From assembly GCF_030209575.1 (NCBI RefSeq), contig NZ_JARVRS010000001.1:1054001-1118000 (forward strand): DNA of 64,000 bases. The letters are read 5' to 3'. Under the pieces are notes generated by a model. That model ran no database searches, was not told where the DNA came from, and saw only the letters and a program-made list of their open reading frames with translations. Below, in pieces: positions 50,186 through 59,192 of the stretch. This DNA comes from Leifsonia sp. fls2-241-R2A-40a (lineage in GTDB: Bacteria; Actinomycetota; Actinomycetes; Actinomycetales; Microbacteriaceae). Within the stretch, counting starts at the first letter, position 1. Each line of letters begins with the position of its first letter. The position numbers and the translations under genes were made by a program.

Positions 50186-51508
50186 CTACCGTCCCGCCGC
50201 CGCGACGACGGCATCCGCCACTGTCGCGTCCGCCGTCGCCACCGCCGCGATCCCTCGCGCCAAGTCCGCGATCAGGTCGTCCGGGTCTTCGAGGCCGATC
50301 GACAGCCGCAGGAGGCCGTCGCCGATGCCCGTCTCCTCCCGCACCTCCCGGCGCAGGTGCGCGTGGGTGGTGGATGCGGGGTGCAGGATGAGCGAGCGGA
50401 CGTCGCCGATGTGAGTCATCCGGCTGAACAGCTCGACCGAGTCGTAGAACCGTTCGGCGGCCACCGATCCGCCGGCGAGCGTGAAGCCGAGCACGGCGCC
50501 CTGCCCCTTCGGGAGGTACCGCAACGCCAGCGGGTACGACGGATGCGACTCCAGGCCCGCGTAGTCCACCCGCGACACCTCCGGCTGCGCCTCCAGCCAG
50601 CGGGCGACGGCGAGCGCCGTGTCCGACTGCCGTTGGACCCGCAGGGACAGCGTCTCCACGCCCTGCTGGATGAGGAACGCGTTGAGCGGGGACAGCACCG
50701 GCCCGAAGAGGGACGCCACCACCGAGCGCGAGAAGGCCGTGTAGGCCGCGGCACCGTGCGCCTCGACATAGCTCGCGCCCTCCAGCCATTCGTCCGGACC
50801 GGTCAGGTGCGCGAACGGGGAGGAGGCCCAGTCGTAGCTCCCCTGATCCACGACGACGCCGCCGAGGGTCGAGCCGTGACCGCCCAGGTACTTGCTCGCG
50901 GAGTGCACGACGATGTCCGCCCCGTGGTCGCCCGGGCGCAGGAGGTAGGGAGTGGCCAGCGTGTTGTCGACGATGAAGGGGACGCCGGCCTCGCGGGCGA
51001 CCGCGGCGACACCCGCGATGTCGAGGATGTCGGTGCCCGGGTTCGCGATCGACTCGCCGAACAGGGCGCGGGTGTTCGGCCGCACCCGACGGCGCCACTC
51101 GGTCAGGTCCGTCGGGTCGTCGACGAACTCGATCTCGATCCCGAGTCGGCGCAGGCCGTTCTCGAACAGGCCGCGGGTCCCGGAGTAGACGCTCTGCGCC
51201 GACAGGATGTGGTCGCCCGCTTGCACGAGTCCGAGGAGCGCGACCGTCAGCGCGGCCTGGCCGCTTCCGACGGCGATGGCCTCGCGCCCTCCCTCCAGCG
51301 CGGCGACGCGGCGCTCCAGCGCGGCGGTCGTCGGGTTCCCGGAGCGGCTGTACGTGTAGCCGGGCTCATCGCCGCCGAAGCGTCCCTCCGCCTGGGCGTA
51401 GCTGTCGAACTCGAAACCCGCGGTCAGGTAGATGGGCGTGACGCGGGCGCCGTGGGCGGCGTCGCGGGCCTCCCCCGCGTGCACCTGTGCTGTGCTGAAC
51501 TCCGACAT
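50186..51508 (-). CDS. O-acetylhomoserine/O-acetylserine sulfhydrylase-type PLP enzyme
   Basis: A 440-residue Cys/Met metabolism PLP enzyme. The phosphate-binding TAGFEFDSYAQAEGRF..YSRSGNPTTAALERRVAALEGG block is clear, and the Schiff-base Lys is near residue 205 in VVHSASKYLGGHG. Length and ending favour O-acetylhomoserine aminocarboxypropyltransferase (MetY-type) over cystathionine gamma-lyases, though both belong to one family. It fixes sulfide or methanethiol into homocysteine or methionine. ATG 51508 follows GGGGGA; a longer start at 51526 is weaker. Likely operon with the LLM monooxygenase, whose start lies nine bases after its stop. Confidence 0.92.
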   Translation of the reverse strand: MSEFSTAQVHAGEARDAAHGARVTPIYLTAGFEFDSYAQAEGRFGGDEPGYTYSRSGNPTTAALERRVAALEGGREAIAVGSGQAALTVALLGLVQAGDHILSAQSVYSGTRGLFENGLRRLGIEIEFVDDPTDLTEWRRRVRPNTRALFGESIANPGTDILDIAGVAAVAREAGVPFIVDNTLATPYLLRPGDHGADIVVHSASKYLGGHGSTLGGVVVDQGSYDWASSPFAHLTGPDEWLEGASYVEAHGAAAYTAFSRSVVASLFGPVLSPLNAFLIQQGVETLSLRVQRQSDTALAVARWLEAQPEVSRVDYAGLESHPSYPLALRYLPKGQGAVLGFTLAGGSVAAERFYDSVELFSRMTHIGDVRSLILHPASTTHAHLRREVREETGIGDGLLRLSIGLEDPDDLIADLARGIAAVATADATVADAVVAAAGR

Positions 51509-51645
51509 TCCCCCATGGTGGGGCACCGCCTCCCCGGGATCACCCTCTGTTGCGGAAAGCTACGTCCGCCTGGGTGAGGCCAGGCGGCTGGCGATCGTGC
51601 CGGGCGCTGCCATCCAGCACGGGATGGGTTACTCTGGTCGCGCGA

Positions 51646-51668
51646 TATGCGAACGCGGCGTTCGCATA
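51646..51668. promoter_or_regulatory. Palindromic operator upstream of FAD monooxygenase
   Basis: TATGCGAAC (51646-51654) and GTTCGCATA (51660-51668) form a perfect 9-bp dyad with a 5-base spacer, only 35 bases before GTG 51703. Its position just ahead of the ribosome site fits a repressor site. The regulator is not adjacent; an IclR-family protein is encoded at 57218 but no link is proven. Confidence 0.7.
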
Positions 51669-51702
51669 ATGAACGCGACTCTTACGACGAAGTGAGGACA
51701 CC

Positions 51703-53595
51703 GTGCAGTTCCACCACCACGGCTACGTATCCGGCGACCCGCGCATCCACGAGCCTGCGGGCACAGGGATCGACCGGCCCGCCGAGCTGCCCGACGAGGT
51801 CGACGTGCTCATCGTCGGAACGGGCCCCGCCGGCATGATCGCCGCCGCGCAGCTGGCCCAGTTCCCCGGCGTGGTGACCCGGATCGTCGAGCGCCGCCCC
51901 GGCCGGCTCGCGATCGGACAGGCGGACGGCATCCAGGCGCGCAGCGTCGAGACCTTCCAGGCGTTCGGCTTCGCGGAGCGGATCATCGCCGAGGCGTACC
52001 GCATCACCGAGATGGCGTTCTGGAAGCCGGACCCGACCGACCCGTCTCGCATCGTCCGCACGGCCCGCCCGGTCGACGACCCGACCGGCGTGAGCGAGTT
52101 CCCGCACCTGATCGTGAACCAGGCGCGCGTGCTCGACTACTTCGCCGAGGTGATGGCGAACTCGCCGTCGCGCATGACGCCCGACTACGGCTACGAGCTC
52201 GTCCGGCTCGAGGTGGGTGAGGGCGAGCATCCCGTGGCCGTGACGCTGCGACGCACGGCCGGGCCGGACGAGGGCACCGAGCGCGTCGTCCACGCCCGGT
52301 ACGTCGTCGGCGCGGATGGGGCGCGCAGCAAGGTCCGTGAAGCGATCGGCTGCCACCTCGCCGGCGACCAGGCGAACCACGCCTGGGGGGTCATGGACGC
52401 CCTCGCCGTCACCGACTTCCCCGACATCCGCACGAAGTGCTCGATCCAGTCGGAGGCGGGAAACATCCTGCTGATCCCGCGTGAAGGCGGCTACCTGTTC
52501 CGGATGTACGTCGACCTCGGTGAGGTCGCCCCGGACGACAAGGGGGCCGTGCGGCAGACGACGATCGACCAGATCATCGAGCGCGCGAACGCCATCCTCC
52601 ACCCGTACACGCTGGATGTGCGCAACGTCGCCTGGCACAGCGTCTACGAGGTCGGGCACCGCCTCACGGACCGTTTCGACGACGTGCTGCCGGAGGAGCT
52701 CGGAATGCGCACGCCGCGCGTCTTCATCACCGGCGACGCCTGCCACACGCACAGCGCGAAGGCCGGGCAGGGCATGAACGTGTCGATGCAGGACGGCTTC
52801 AACATCGGCTGGAAGCTCGGCCACGTGCTCGACGGCCGCGCCCCCGAGTCGCTGCTGGCGACGTACTCCGCCGAGCGCCAGGTCGTCGCGCAGAACCTGA
52901 TCGACTTCGACAAGGAGTGGTCGACCCTGATGGCGAAGAAGCCTGAGGAGTTCGAGAGCCCGTCGGAGCTGGAGGACTTCTACGTCGCCACCGCCGAGTT
53001 CCCGGCGGGGTTCATGACCCAGTACGCGCCATCGCTCATCGTCGGCGAGGCCGCGCACCAGCAGCTCGCGACCGGCTTCCCCGTCGGCAAGCGGTTCAAG
53101 TCGGCTCCGGTCGTGCGCGTGTGCGACGGCAACCCCGTGCACCTCGGGCATCACGCCCGGGCCGACGGCCGCTGGCGCATCTACGTGTTCGCGGACCGCG
53201 CTCGTGCGGGCAAGACGTCGGGCGTGGCGGGCCTCGCCGAGTGGATGTCGTCCTCGCCCGAGTCGCCGCTCGCCGCGACGCCGGAGGGTGCCGATCCCGA
53301 CGCCTGGTTCGACGTGAAGGTCGTGTACCAGCAGGACCACGCCTCGGTCGACCTCGGCGCCGTGCCGGAACTGTTCCTCCCCCGCGTCGGCCCGTTCGGG
53401 CTGATCGACTACGAGAAGGTGTACGCCGCCGACCCCGCCGACGACATCTTCGAGACGCGCGGGATCGACCGCGACGGCGCGATCGTCGTCGTGCGGCCCG
53501 ACCAGTACGTGTCGGCCGTCCTCCCGTTGAGCGCGACGGACGAGCTCGCGGCGTTCTTCCGCCCGATCGCCCGCTCGCGGACGCTGGCCCGCTAG
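51703..53595 (+). CDS. FAD-dependent aromatic-ring monooxygenase (phenol 2-monooxygenase-like)
   Basis: A 630-residue flavoprotein hydroxylase. The FAD dinucleotide motif GTGPAG is at 39-44. The second FAD site GADGARSKVR lies near 205-215, and GDACHTHSAKAGQGMNVSMQD near 344 is the GD motif unique to class A aromatic hydroxylases. Residues about 440-630 form the thioredoxin-like third domain of phenol/3-hydroxybenzoate hydroxylases. It uses NADPH and O2 to hydroxylate a phenolic ring. GTG 51703 follows GTGAGGAC. It is not next to ring-cleavage genes, so it may act on an isolated substrate. Confidence 0.93.
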   Translation: MQFHHHGYVSGDPRIHEPAGTGIDRPAELPDEVDVLIVGTGPAGMIAAAQLAQFPGVVTRIVERRPGRLAIGQADGIQARSVETFQAFGFAERIIAEAYRITEMAFWKPDPTDPSRIVRTARPVDDPTGVSEFPHLIVNQARVLDYFAEVMANSPSRMTPDYGYELVRLEVGEGEHPVAVTLRRTAGPDEGTERVVHARYVVGADGARSKVREAIGCHLAGDQANHAWGVMDALAVTDFPDIRTKCSIQSEAGNILLIPREGGYLFRMYVDLGEVAPDDKGAVRQTTIDQIIERANAILHPYTLDVRNVAWHSVYEVGHRLTDRFDDVLPEELGMRTPRVFITGDACHTHSAKAGQGMNVSMQDGFNIGWKLGHVLDGRAPESLLATYSAERQVVAQNLIDFDKEWSTLMAKKPEEFESPSELEDFYVATAEFPAGFMTQYAPSLIVGEAAHQQLATGFPVGKRFKSAPVVRVCDGNPVHLGHHARADGRWRIYVFADRARAGKTSGVAGLAEWMSSSPESPLAATPEGADPDAWFDVKVVYQQDHASVDLGAVPELFLPRVGPFGLIDYEKVYAADPADDIFETRGIDRDGAIVVVRPDQYVSAVLPLSATDELAAFFRPIARSRTLAR

Positions 53596-54161
53596 CCGCC
53601 GACGCTGCCTTCGCGCGCTCCGCCGATCCCGGACTTCCCGGAGCTGCCGAAGCCGCCCTTCAGCGGCGCACGCTCGCCGGCCGCTGCGCCGGCGGGTGCG
53701 CGCTGCACGACATCCGGTTGCAGGTTGGCGCTGGTCCAGGAGAAGCCGCCGTCGCGGACCGGCGACCACGAGGCGACCCGGTTGCTGTTCCACAGCGAGG
53801 CTCCCCACAGGATGGGGCCGATCCAAGGCGAATGGTAGTGACCGGGATAGGACGCGGACGATTCGCAGAGCGACTCGGGGTCGTCGTCCACGTCGTTGCC
53901 GTCCGCCCGGAGCGCGGCGAGCTGCTCGGTCACGTCCGCAATGCAGTCCTCCCGCGTGCGGTACTCGGGCCGCCTGGCGTCGTCCGGGAGCACGTACGTC
54001 GAGCCGTCGGAGGCGACGCGGACGGTCCCCTCCTCGTCGGCCGCGCACCCGGCGAGCAGGAGGGTCGCCGCAGCCAACGTGGTCACGCCGACGACGGCGC
54101 GCGGAAGCGCCCGGTGGGCCGCGGCGATTCCGCTGAGGGCAATGGGCCGCTGACTACGCAC
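53592..54161 (-). CDS. YgiB-like (DUF1190-type) lipoprotein
   Basis: A 189-residue lipoprotein with the lipobox LLLAGC at about 35-40. The mature part has Y-x-TREDCIADVT, matching TREDC in E. coli YgiB as I remember it, then a His/Trp-rich middle (GHYHSPWIGP), and a Gly-rich end with KGGFGSSGKSG and GSVGG that parallels the RGGFG...MGG tail of YgiB. It overlaps the ygiC-like gene by eight bases, the same gene order as ygiB-ygiC and yjfM-yjfC in enterobacteria. Function unknown. A convergent stop overlaps the FAD monooxygenase by four bases. Confidence 0.83.
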   Translation of the reverse strand: MRSQRPIALSGIAAAHRALPRAVVGVTTLAAATLLLAGCAADEEGTVRVASDGSTYVLPDDARRPEYRTREDCIADVTEQLAALRADGNDVDDDPESLCESSASYPGHYHSPWIGPILWGASLWNSNRVASWSPVRDGGFSWTSANLQPDVVQRAPAGAAAGERAPLKGGFGSSGKSGIGGAREGSVGG

Positions 54162-55368
54162 GCCGTTCCTCCTCGATGCCGTCGTCGATGAAGTGCGGCA
54201 CGAACTCGGCCAGATCGCCCGTGATCGGGCCGCTCGTCTCGCGCAGGTCCATGCCTGCCGGGCTTTCGCCGACGACCCAGGATCCGATCACCGCCGTCTT
54301 GTCCGCGATCGGCGCGAAGCGCGCCCGCTGCTGGTGGACGTATCCCTCGTCGCCGTACGGCCCCTCCTGCTCGGCGACCACGGCGCCCTCCCGATCGAAC
54401 ACCGTCACATTGGCGCCCTCGCGGCCGAGCCGCGGCTTGCGGACGAACGCGTCGCCGGCGAGCGCGGCGGCATCCGCGAAGGCGGGGAGCAGGTTCGGGT
54501 GCCCGGGGAAGAGCTCCCACAGCACCACGAGGAGCTGCTTGTTGCTGAGCAGGAGCTTCCACGCCGGCTCCACCCAGCGCGTGGTCTCGCGGCTCTGCAG
54601 AAGGAAACCGCCGAACTGCTCGTTCACCATCCACTCCCACGGATACAGCTTGAAGATGTGGCTCACGGTTTCGCCGTCGCCGTCGAGGTAGCGCGCGGCG
54701 TCGACATCCCACTGCAGGTCCTCGATGTAGACGAGCTTGGGGTCGAAGCCGGCGGCCTTCGCGGTCTCTGCCATGTAGGCGACCGTCTCGAAGTCTTCGA
54801 CGATGAGCTGCCCGTCGCCCGAGTCGTGCAGCGAGGCGAGGTGCAGACGCGCCCCCTCCGGCAGCGACCAGCGTTCGCGCCGGATGTGCTCCCACTGCTC
54901 GATCAGCTGCTCGTGCAGTGAGTTGAACTGATCCGCGCCGCTTCCGCGCACCTCCGTCAGCCACTGCCACTGCGCGACGGCCGACTCCACGAGGGAGGTG
55001 GGCGTGTCGGCGTTGAACTCGAGCAGCTTGACCGCGCCTTCGCCGTCGTAGGCGAGGTCGAAGCGGCCGTACACGGTCGGGTCGTCGTCGTCCCACGACT
55101 CGGCGACGAGGTCGTGGAACCGCGAGGGGATACCGAACTCGGCGAAACGGCGGCGACGCACCACGTGTTCGACGGCGTCCATGCAGCGGTCGAAGAGCTC
55201 CTGGGTCGCCGCCTCGATCAGCTCGACCTCGCGCAGGGTGAACGCGTAGGCGGCATTCTCGTTCCAATACGGCCGCCCGCCCTCGGACGGCAGGTCGTAG
55301 AACGTGAACCCGATCTCGTCCAGCCGCGAGCGCCAGTCGTCGCGGGGCGTCGAGTCCACCCGCCGCAT
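54154..55368 (-). CDS. Glutathionylspermidine synthase-like ATP-grasp protein (YgiC/YjfC type)
   Basis: A 404-residue ATP-grasp ligase-like protein. It has RPYWNENAAYAF near the start, FDLAYDGEGAVKLLEFNADTPTSLVESAVAQW, and late motifs FVRKPRLGREGANV, the ATP-binding Lys loop, and SWVVGESPAGMDLRET. The family is named for the synthase half of glutathionylspermidine synthetase, but the stand-alone YgiC forms lack the amidase half, and their true substrates, perhaps a peptide-amine conjugation, are unsettled. Actinobacteria do not usually make glutathione, so the true substrate is probably different. Operon with the YgiB-like lipoprotein. Confidence 0.9.
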   Translation of the reverse strand: MRRVDSTPRDDWRSRLDEIGFTFYDLPSEGGRPYWNENAAYAFTLREVELIEAATQELFDRCMDAVEHVVRRRRFAEFGIPSRFHDLVAESWDDDDPTVYGRFDLAYDGEGAVKLLEFNADTPTSLVESAVAQWQWLTEVRGSGADQFNSLHEQLIEQWEHIRRERWSLPEGARLHLASLHDSGDGQLIVEDFETVAYMAETAKAAGFDPKLVYIEDLQWDVDAARYLDGDGETVSHIFKLYPWEWMVNEQFGGFLLQSRETTRWVEPAWKLLLSNKQLLVVLWELFPGHPNLLPAFADAAALAGDAFVRKPRLGREGANVTVFDREGAVVAEQEGPYGDEGYVHQQRARFAPIADKTAVIGSWVVGESPAGMDLRETSGPITGDLAEFVPHFIDDGIEEERRA

Positions 55369-55459
55369 CTGCCGGCCCCCTCACCGCCGGCTTCCGGCGT
55401 TCGTCGAACGACAGCGTAACCGAACCCGAGAGGGCACAGTGCCGGGCTAGCCTGACGAC

Positions 55460-56392
55460 GTGGCCCCCTTCGAGACGATCGCCGACGGCGTGCACGCGGT
55501 GCGCATCCCGATGCCCGGCGGCGGGCTGCCGTTCAGCCTCGCGTATCTGGTGGAGGATGACCGCTCGCGGCTGCATCTCGTCGACCCCGGATCGCCGACG
55601 GAGGCCGCCGTATCGACGCTGCTCGCCGCGGTGGATGCGCTGGGTCGCGCACCGCGCGACGTGGCCGCGATCGTGGTGACGCACCTCCACGCCGACCACG
55701 CCGGCGCGGCCGCCGCCGTGCGCGAGGCCACCGGAGCACCGGTGCTCATGCACGCACGCGAGGCGGAGGCGCTGAACGCGATCGAGGACGGGCTGCCCGT
55801 GCCGGACCTGCAGGCGTGGGGTGTCCCCGAGGAGCGCCGGCCCGAGCTGCTGGCGGTCACCTCGGCACCGGTTCCGCCGGGCGCCGGCCGGCCGGATGCG
55901 CTGCTGGCCGACGGCGACGTGCTCGACATCCCGGGCCGCAGCGTTCGCGTGCTCTGGACGCCGGGCCACACCCCCGGGCACCTCTGCCTGCACGACCAGG
56001 GTGCGGACCTCGTCTTCACCGGCGACCACGTGCTGCCGACCGTCAACTCGGGGCTCGGCCTCGGCGGGCCGTCCGTGACGAATCCCATTGCCGACTACCT
56101 CGCCGGATTGACGCGGGTCGGCGAGCTCGGCGGCCCCGGCGTGCAGGCCCTTCCCGGCCACGAGCGAACGTTCTGCGGGCTCGCCGAGCGCTGCGCCGGG
56201 CTGCGCGAGCACCACCTGCGGCGAGCGCGGGAGGTCGCCGCCCACCCCGGCGGCACCGTCTGGGAGACCGCGAGCGCCCTGACCTGGACGGGCGGCTGGG
56301 ATGCGCTGGCCGGCTTCACACTGCTGTCGGCCCTGTCGCAGACCGCGCTGCACCGCGACTTCGTCGAACGCGGCGGCCTCGAGGCGGCCTGA
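55460..56392 (+). CDS. MBL-fold metallo-hydrolase
   Basis: A 310-residue metallo-beta-lactamase-fold protein. THLHADHAG at 74-82 supplies the first metal ligands, TPGHTPGH the second His, FTGDH the bridging Asp, and LPGHERTF the last His. The C-terminal helical part matches the group related to glyoxalase II-like thioesterases and lactonases. It starts with GTG 55460. It is divergent from the YgiC-like gene, 91 bases apart. It is not closely similar to the MBL protein at 9093 beyond the fold. Confidence 0.9.
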   Translation: MAPFETIADGVHAVRIPMPGGGLPFSLAYLVEDDRSRLHLVDPGSPTEAAVSTLLAAVDALGRAPRDVAAIVVTHLHADHAGAAAAVREATGAPVLMHAREAEALNAIEDGLPVPDLQAWGVPEERRPELLAVTSAPVPPGAGRPDALLADGDVLDIPGRSVRVLWTPGHTPGHLCLHDQGADLVFTGDHVLPTVNSGLGLGGPSVTNPIADYLAGLTRVGELGGPGVQALPGHERTFCGLAERCAGLREHHLRRAREVAAHPGGTVWETASALTWTGGWDALAGFTLLSALSQTALHRDFVERGGLEAA

Positions 56393-56402
56393 GCCGACGG
56401 GA

Positions 56403-57212
56403 TCAGCGCCCGCCGGTCTCTTTCAACGCGAGAACGGCCTCGGCCACGGGCGTGTGACGACGATTCAGCTCGTCGGACCAGCTCCCCACGAGCTGCAGGG
56501 TGGCCATCCGGAAGGCGAGGGCTCGCAGGAGCAGCTGCCGCCACTCCGGCTGGCCCCGATCGTCGCCGAGCCGATCCAGGGGGTACCCGTGCCAGCACGC
56601 CGCGTCCGCCACGACGATGGCAGCGGCGTAGCCGGCGGGACGCCAGTACGGCGCCCAGTCGATGACCGCCGGCGGACGGCCGCTCGAGAACAGGACGTTG
56701 CCGAGCAGATCGCCATGGATCAGTTGGGCAGGGAGGTCGACGGCTCGGGTTGCCGCGCGCAGGCGATCGAGCAGCTCATCCCGAACGCCTCCCTCCTCAC
56801 CCCACGCGATCCGATCGGCACGCGCCCAGGCGTGATCGCGCCGGTCGAGGAAGGCGGGCAGCTCCACCCCGCGGAGCGCCCGGTGGAACGCCGCGCCGGC
56901 ACGGAGCACGTCGTCCGTCCGAGAGGGATCGGCAGCTCCCGGGACCCACCGCATCGCGTGCCATCCCTCGCGCGTCCATGCTCCCCTCTCGTCCCGGATC
57001 GGCTCGGGGACGCAGAACTCGGCGGAGCCCTCCAGAGTGCTGAGGACATCCGACGCCCACTCCGTCTCCCCGAGTGCTTCGGCGGGCCGGAGCACCACCG
57101 AGCCGGCCCTCCACGTCACCCCGCGGCCTCCCTCCAGACGCGTGACGGGTCCGGCTCCCCCGAACGCCGCCACGACCGACGCAGAAGGGGCCGCACCGGG
57201 AGGCGGTGGCAC
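56403..57212 (-). CDS. TIGR02569 family protein, aminoglycoside-phosphotransferase-like kinase fold
   Basis: A 269-residue actinobacterial protein of the protein-kinase-like phosphotransferase fold. The start ASVVAAFGGAGPVTRLEGGRGVTWRAGSVVLRP and later REGWHAMRWVPGA match TIGR02569 as I recall it. The catalytic loop is LIHGDLLGNVLF near 164-175 and the metal Asp is in VIDWAPYWRP. Its substrate is unknown. It starts with GTG 57212, five bases after the stop of the IclR gene, so it is in the same transcript as IclR. Confidence 0.88.
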   Translation of the reverse strand: MPPPPGAAPSASVVAAFGGAGPVTRLEGGRGVTWRAGSVVLRPAEALGETEWASDVLSTLEGSAEFCVPEPIRDERGAWTREGWHAMRWVPGAADPSRTDDVLRAGAAFHRALRGVELPAFLDRRDHAWARADRIAWGEEGGVRDELLDRLRAATRAVDLPAQLIHGDLLGNVLFSSGRPPAVIDWAPYWRPAGYAAAIVVADAACWHGYPLDRLGDDRGQPEWRQLLLRALAFRMATLQLVGSWSDELNRRHTPVAEAVLALKETGGR

Positions 57213-57217
57213 GCCGG

Positions 57218-57943
57218 TCAGCGCAGATCCGCTTCGATGGCGGCGGCCGCCTCACGCAGGCGTCCGCCGATCGCGTCGGCATCGACGTCGTTGGTGACGT
57301 AGACGACCGCCAGGGCGGCGACCGGCTGTCCGGGAGCGCTCACGGGTACCGCGATGGAGGCGAGGCCGGCGATGACCTCGTCGTGGCTGGTCGCGTACCC
57401 GCGCTCCCGCGCCACCGCCGCGTCGTCGCGCGGGTGCTCGCCGGGAAGCGCCCGCCACTGCGCCTCCGTGAGATTCGACTGGATGGCGATCCCGGGGGCG
57501 CCCGATGCGAGGGGGTGGCGGGTCCCGGGGCGCTGTGCGACCGTCGCGTGGGCGTGCGACGGTTCCACGGTCACGAGCGTCACCACGTCGTGGCGGTCGA
57601 GCACGGCGAGGAAGGCGGTCATGCTCAGCTCGTTGGCGACGGCCGTGAGCTGCGGCAGTGCCGCCGACTGCAGGTCGCGCGACACGGCGCGGGCGAGGGT
57701 GGCCATCCGCGGGCCGAGCTCCACGGCCCCGGCGGCATCGCGGACGACGAGCCCGTGATCCTCGAGCGTGCGCAGGATGCGGTACGCGATCGACCGGTGC
57801 AGCCCGAGCCGGGAGGCGATCGCTGGGATGGTCAGCGGTTCGCCCGCGTCGGCGAGCAGCTCCAGCATCCTGATGCCCCGCGACAGCGTCTGCAGTGGGG
57901 GCGTCTGTCCGCCAGCGGGCGCGGCGTCGTCGGTATGGCGCAT
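57218..57943 (-). CDS. IclR family transcriptional regulator
   Basis: A 241-residue regulator. The winged HTH spans about 20-75, with LSRGIRMLELLADAGEPLTIPAIASRLGLHRSIAYRILRTLEDHGLV. The C-terminal effector domain holds GTRHPLASGAPGIAI and GLASIAVPVSAPG, the small-molecule pocket of IclR proteins. It is followed within five bases by a TIGR02569 kinase gene. A possible target is the palindrome before the aromatic monooxygenase at 51703, but this is only a context guess. Confidence 0.93.
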   Translation of the reverse strand: MRHTDDAAPAGGQTPPLQTLSRGIRMLELLADAGEPLTIPAIASRLGLHRSIAYRILRTLEDHGLVVRDAAGAVELGPRMATLARAVSRDLQSAALPQLTAVANELSMTAFLAVLDRHDVVTLVTVEPSHAHATVAQRPGTRHPLASGAPGIAIQSNLTEAQWRALPGEHPRDDAAVARERGYATSHDEVIAGLASIAVPVSAPGQPVAALAVVYVTNDVDADAIGGRLREAAAAIEADLR

Positions 57944-57963
57944 GTGTTCGATTATAGAAACGG

Positions 57964-59142
57964 TCAGCGGGCCACGCCGTCGAAGAAGCGCAGCACGGCC
58001 GGCATTGCTTTGTTCGCGATGCTGCCGTGCGTCGCGCCGGCGACCGGGTCATAGGTGACGTCGGTGCCGCGCTGCTTCTCGAGCGCCACGAAGGCGGAGG
58101 TCGAGGAGGGCCGCACGAGGGAGTCGCTCAAGCCCTGCGCGACGAAGAGCGGCATGGGGAGGGCCGAGGCGCCCGGCGTGTTGGCCGCCAGCAGCTCCGC
58201 CCAGGGCTGCGTCGTCTCCGGATCGCCCGCCAGGAAGCGCCCGACCAGCGGCTGCGCCACATCGTGCAGGGTGCGATTCTGCGTGAGCAGGCAGAAGCCG
58301 GTCATGGTCGGCAGCGCCGCGACCGCCGCCGGGGTGAGGATGGAGTCGAGCGGCGCGTCGTACACGCTGGAGTAGGCGTCGAAGGCGTACGACGCGATGC
58401 TGACCCCGGAGACGTCGCCGATGTCGGCGCGCAGCAGCGGAGCCAGGTCGGTGGCCGGTGCCGCGACGGCGACGCCGCGCACCTCCAACTCGGGCGCGTA
58501 CCGCTTCCACGCCTGCGCGGCGAACAGCGCTGCCTGGCCGCCCTGCGAATGCCCCCACAGCAGCACACGGTCGCTCGCCGCCGCGCCGAGGACCGCACGG
58601 GCGGCCCGCGCTGCGTCCAGCACGTTCCGCCCTTCGGTCTCGCCGACGAGGTACGAGTTCGGCCCGGCGACGCCCATCCCGGTGTAGTCCGTGGAGACGA
58701 CCGCGTAGCCCTGCTTCAGCAACCCGGTGAGTCCCTCCATCCACACGTACGGATCGACCGAGCGGGAGGGAGCGCACTTCTCCGCGCTGCCGGTGGTGGC
58801 GTGCGCCCATGACACGACCGTGCGGCCGCCGGCCGGAGCTTTCCCGTCCGGCTCCACCAGCATCCCGCTGTTCAGGACGGCACGGCCCGACTGGTCGGTG
58901 GAGCGGAACAGGATGCGCCAGGCCGTCGCGCCCTGCGGACCGCCGGCCGCGAGTTCGGACCGGACCACCGTTCCCGGAGTACCGGCGGCACTCGGCGGAT
59001 CGTCGTAGAAGTGCCCGGTGTACGGACGCGCGAGCACGTCCTCCTCACCGCGGATCTCCTGCGAGCACCCGGCGAGCAGGGCGGCGGCCAGCACGACCGC
59101 GAGGGAGGCCGCCATGTACCGTCCGCTCGCCCGCATCCGCAC
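57964..59142 (-). CDS. Lipoprotein secretory lipase/esterase (alpha/beta hydrolase)
   Basis: A 392-residue exported hydrolase. The lipobox is ALLAGC at about residues 21-26. The catalytic domain has the nucleophile Ser in LLWGHSQGGQAAL, an early GTVVSWAHATTG oxyanion region, and a His in VAGATHGSIA. This is the PF03583 secretory lipase pattern (Candida LipA-like), found in several actinobacteria. It should cut acyl esters at the cell surface. Starts at GTG or ATG close to 59142; the chosen one gives a normal lipoprotein signal. Confidence 0.92.
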   Translation of the reverse strand: MRMRASGRYMAASLAVVLAAALLAGCSQEIRGEEDVLARPYTGHFYDDPPSAAGTPGTVVRSELAAGGPQGATAWRILFRSTDQSGRAVLNSGMLVEPDGKAPAGGRTVVSWAHATTGSAEKCAPSRSVDPYVWMEGLTGLLKQGYAVVSTDYTGMGVAGPNSYLVGETEGRNVLDAARAARAVLGAAASDRVLLWGHSQGGQAALFAAQAWKRYAPELEVRGVAVAAPATDLAPLLRADIGDVSGVSIASYAFDAYSSVYDAPLDSILTPAAVAALPTMTGFCLLTQNRTLHDVAQPLVGRFLAGDPETTQPWAELLAANTPGASALPMPLFVAQGLSDSLVRPSSTSAFVALEKQRGTDVTYDPVAGATHGSIANKAMPAVLRFFDGVAR

Positions 59143-59192
59143 GCCTCATGGTCGCACGACCCGGGCAGGCGCGCCCACCCGTTCTCGCGCTG

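Noticed and set aside
48956-51577. 873-codon open frame on the plus strand
   Set aside because: Antisense to the LLM monooxygenase and sulfhydrylase genes; the same composition artefact.
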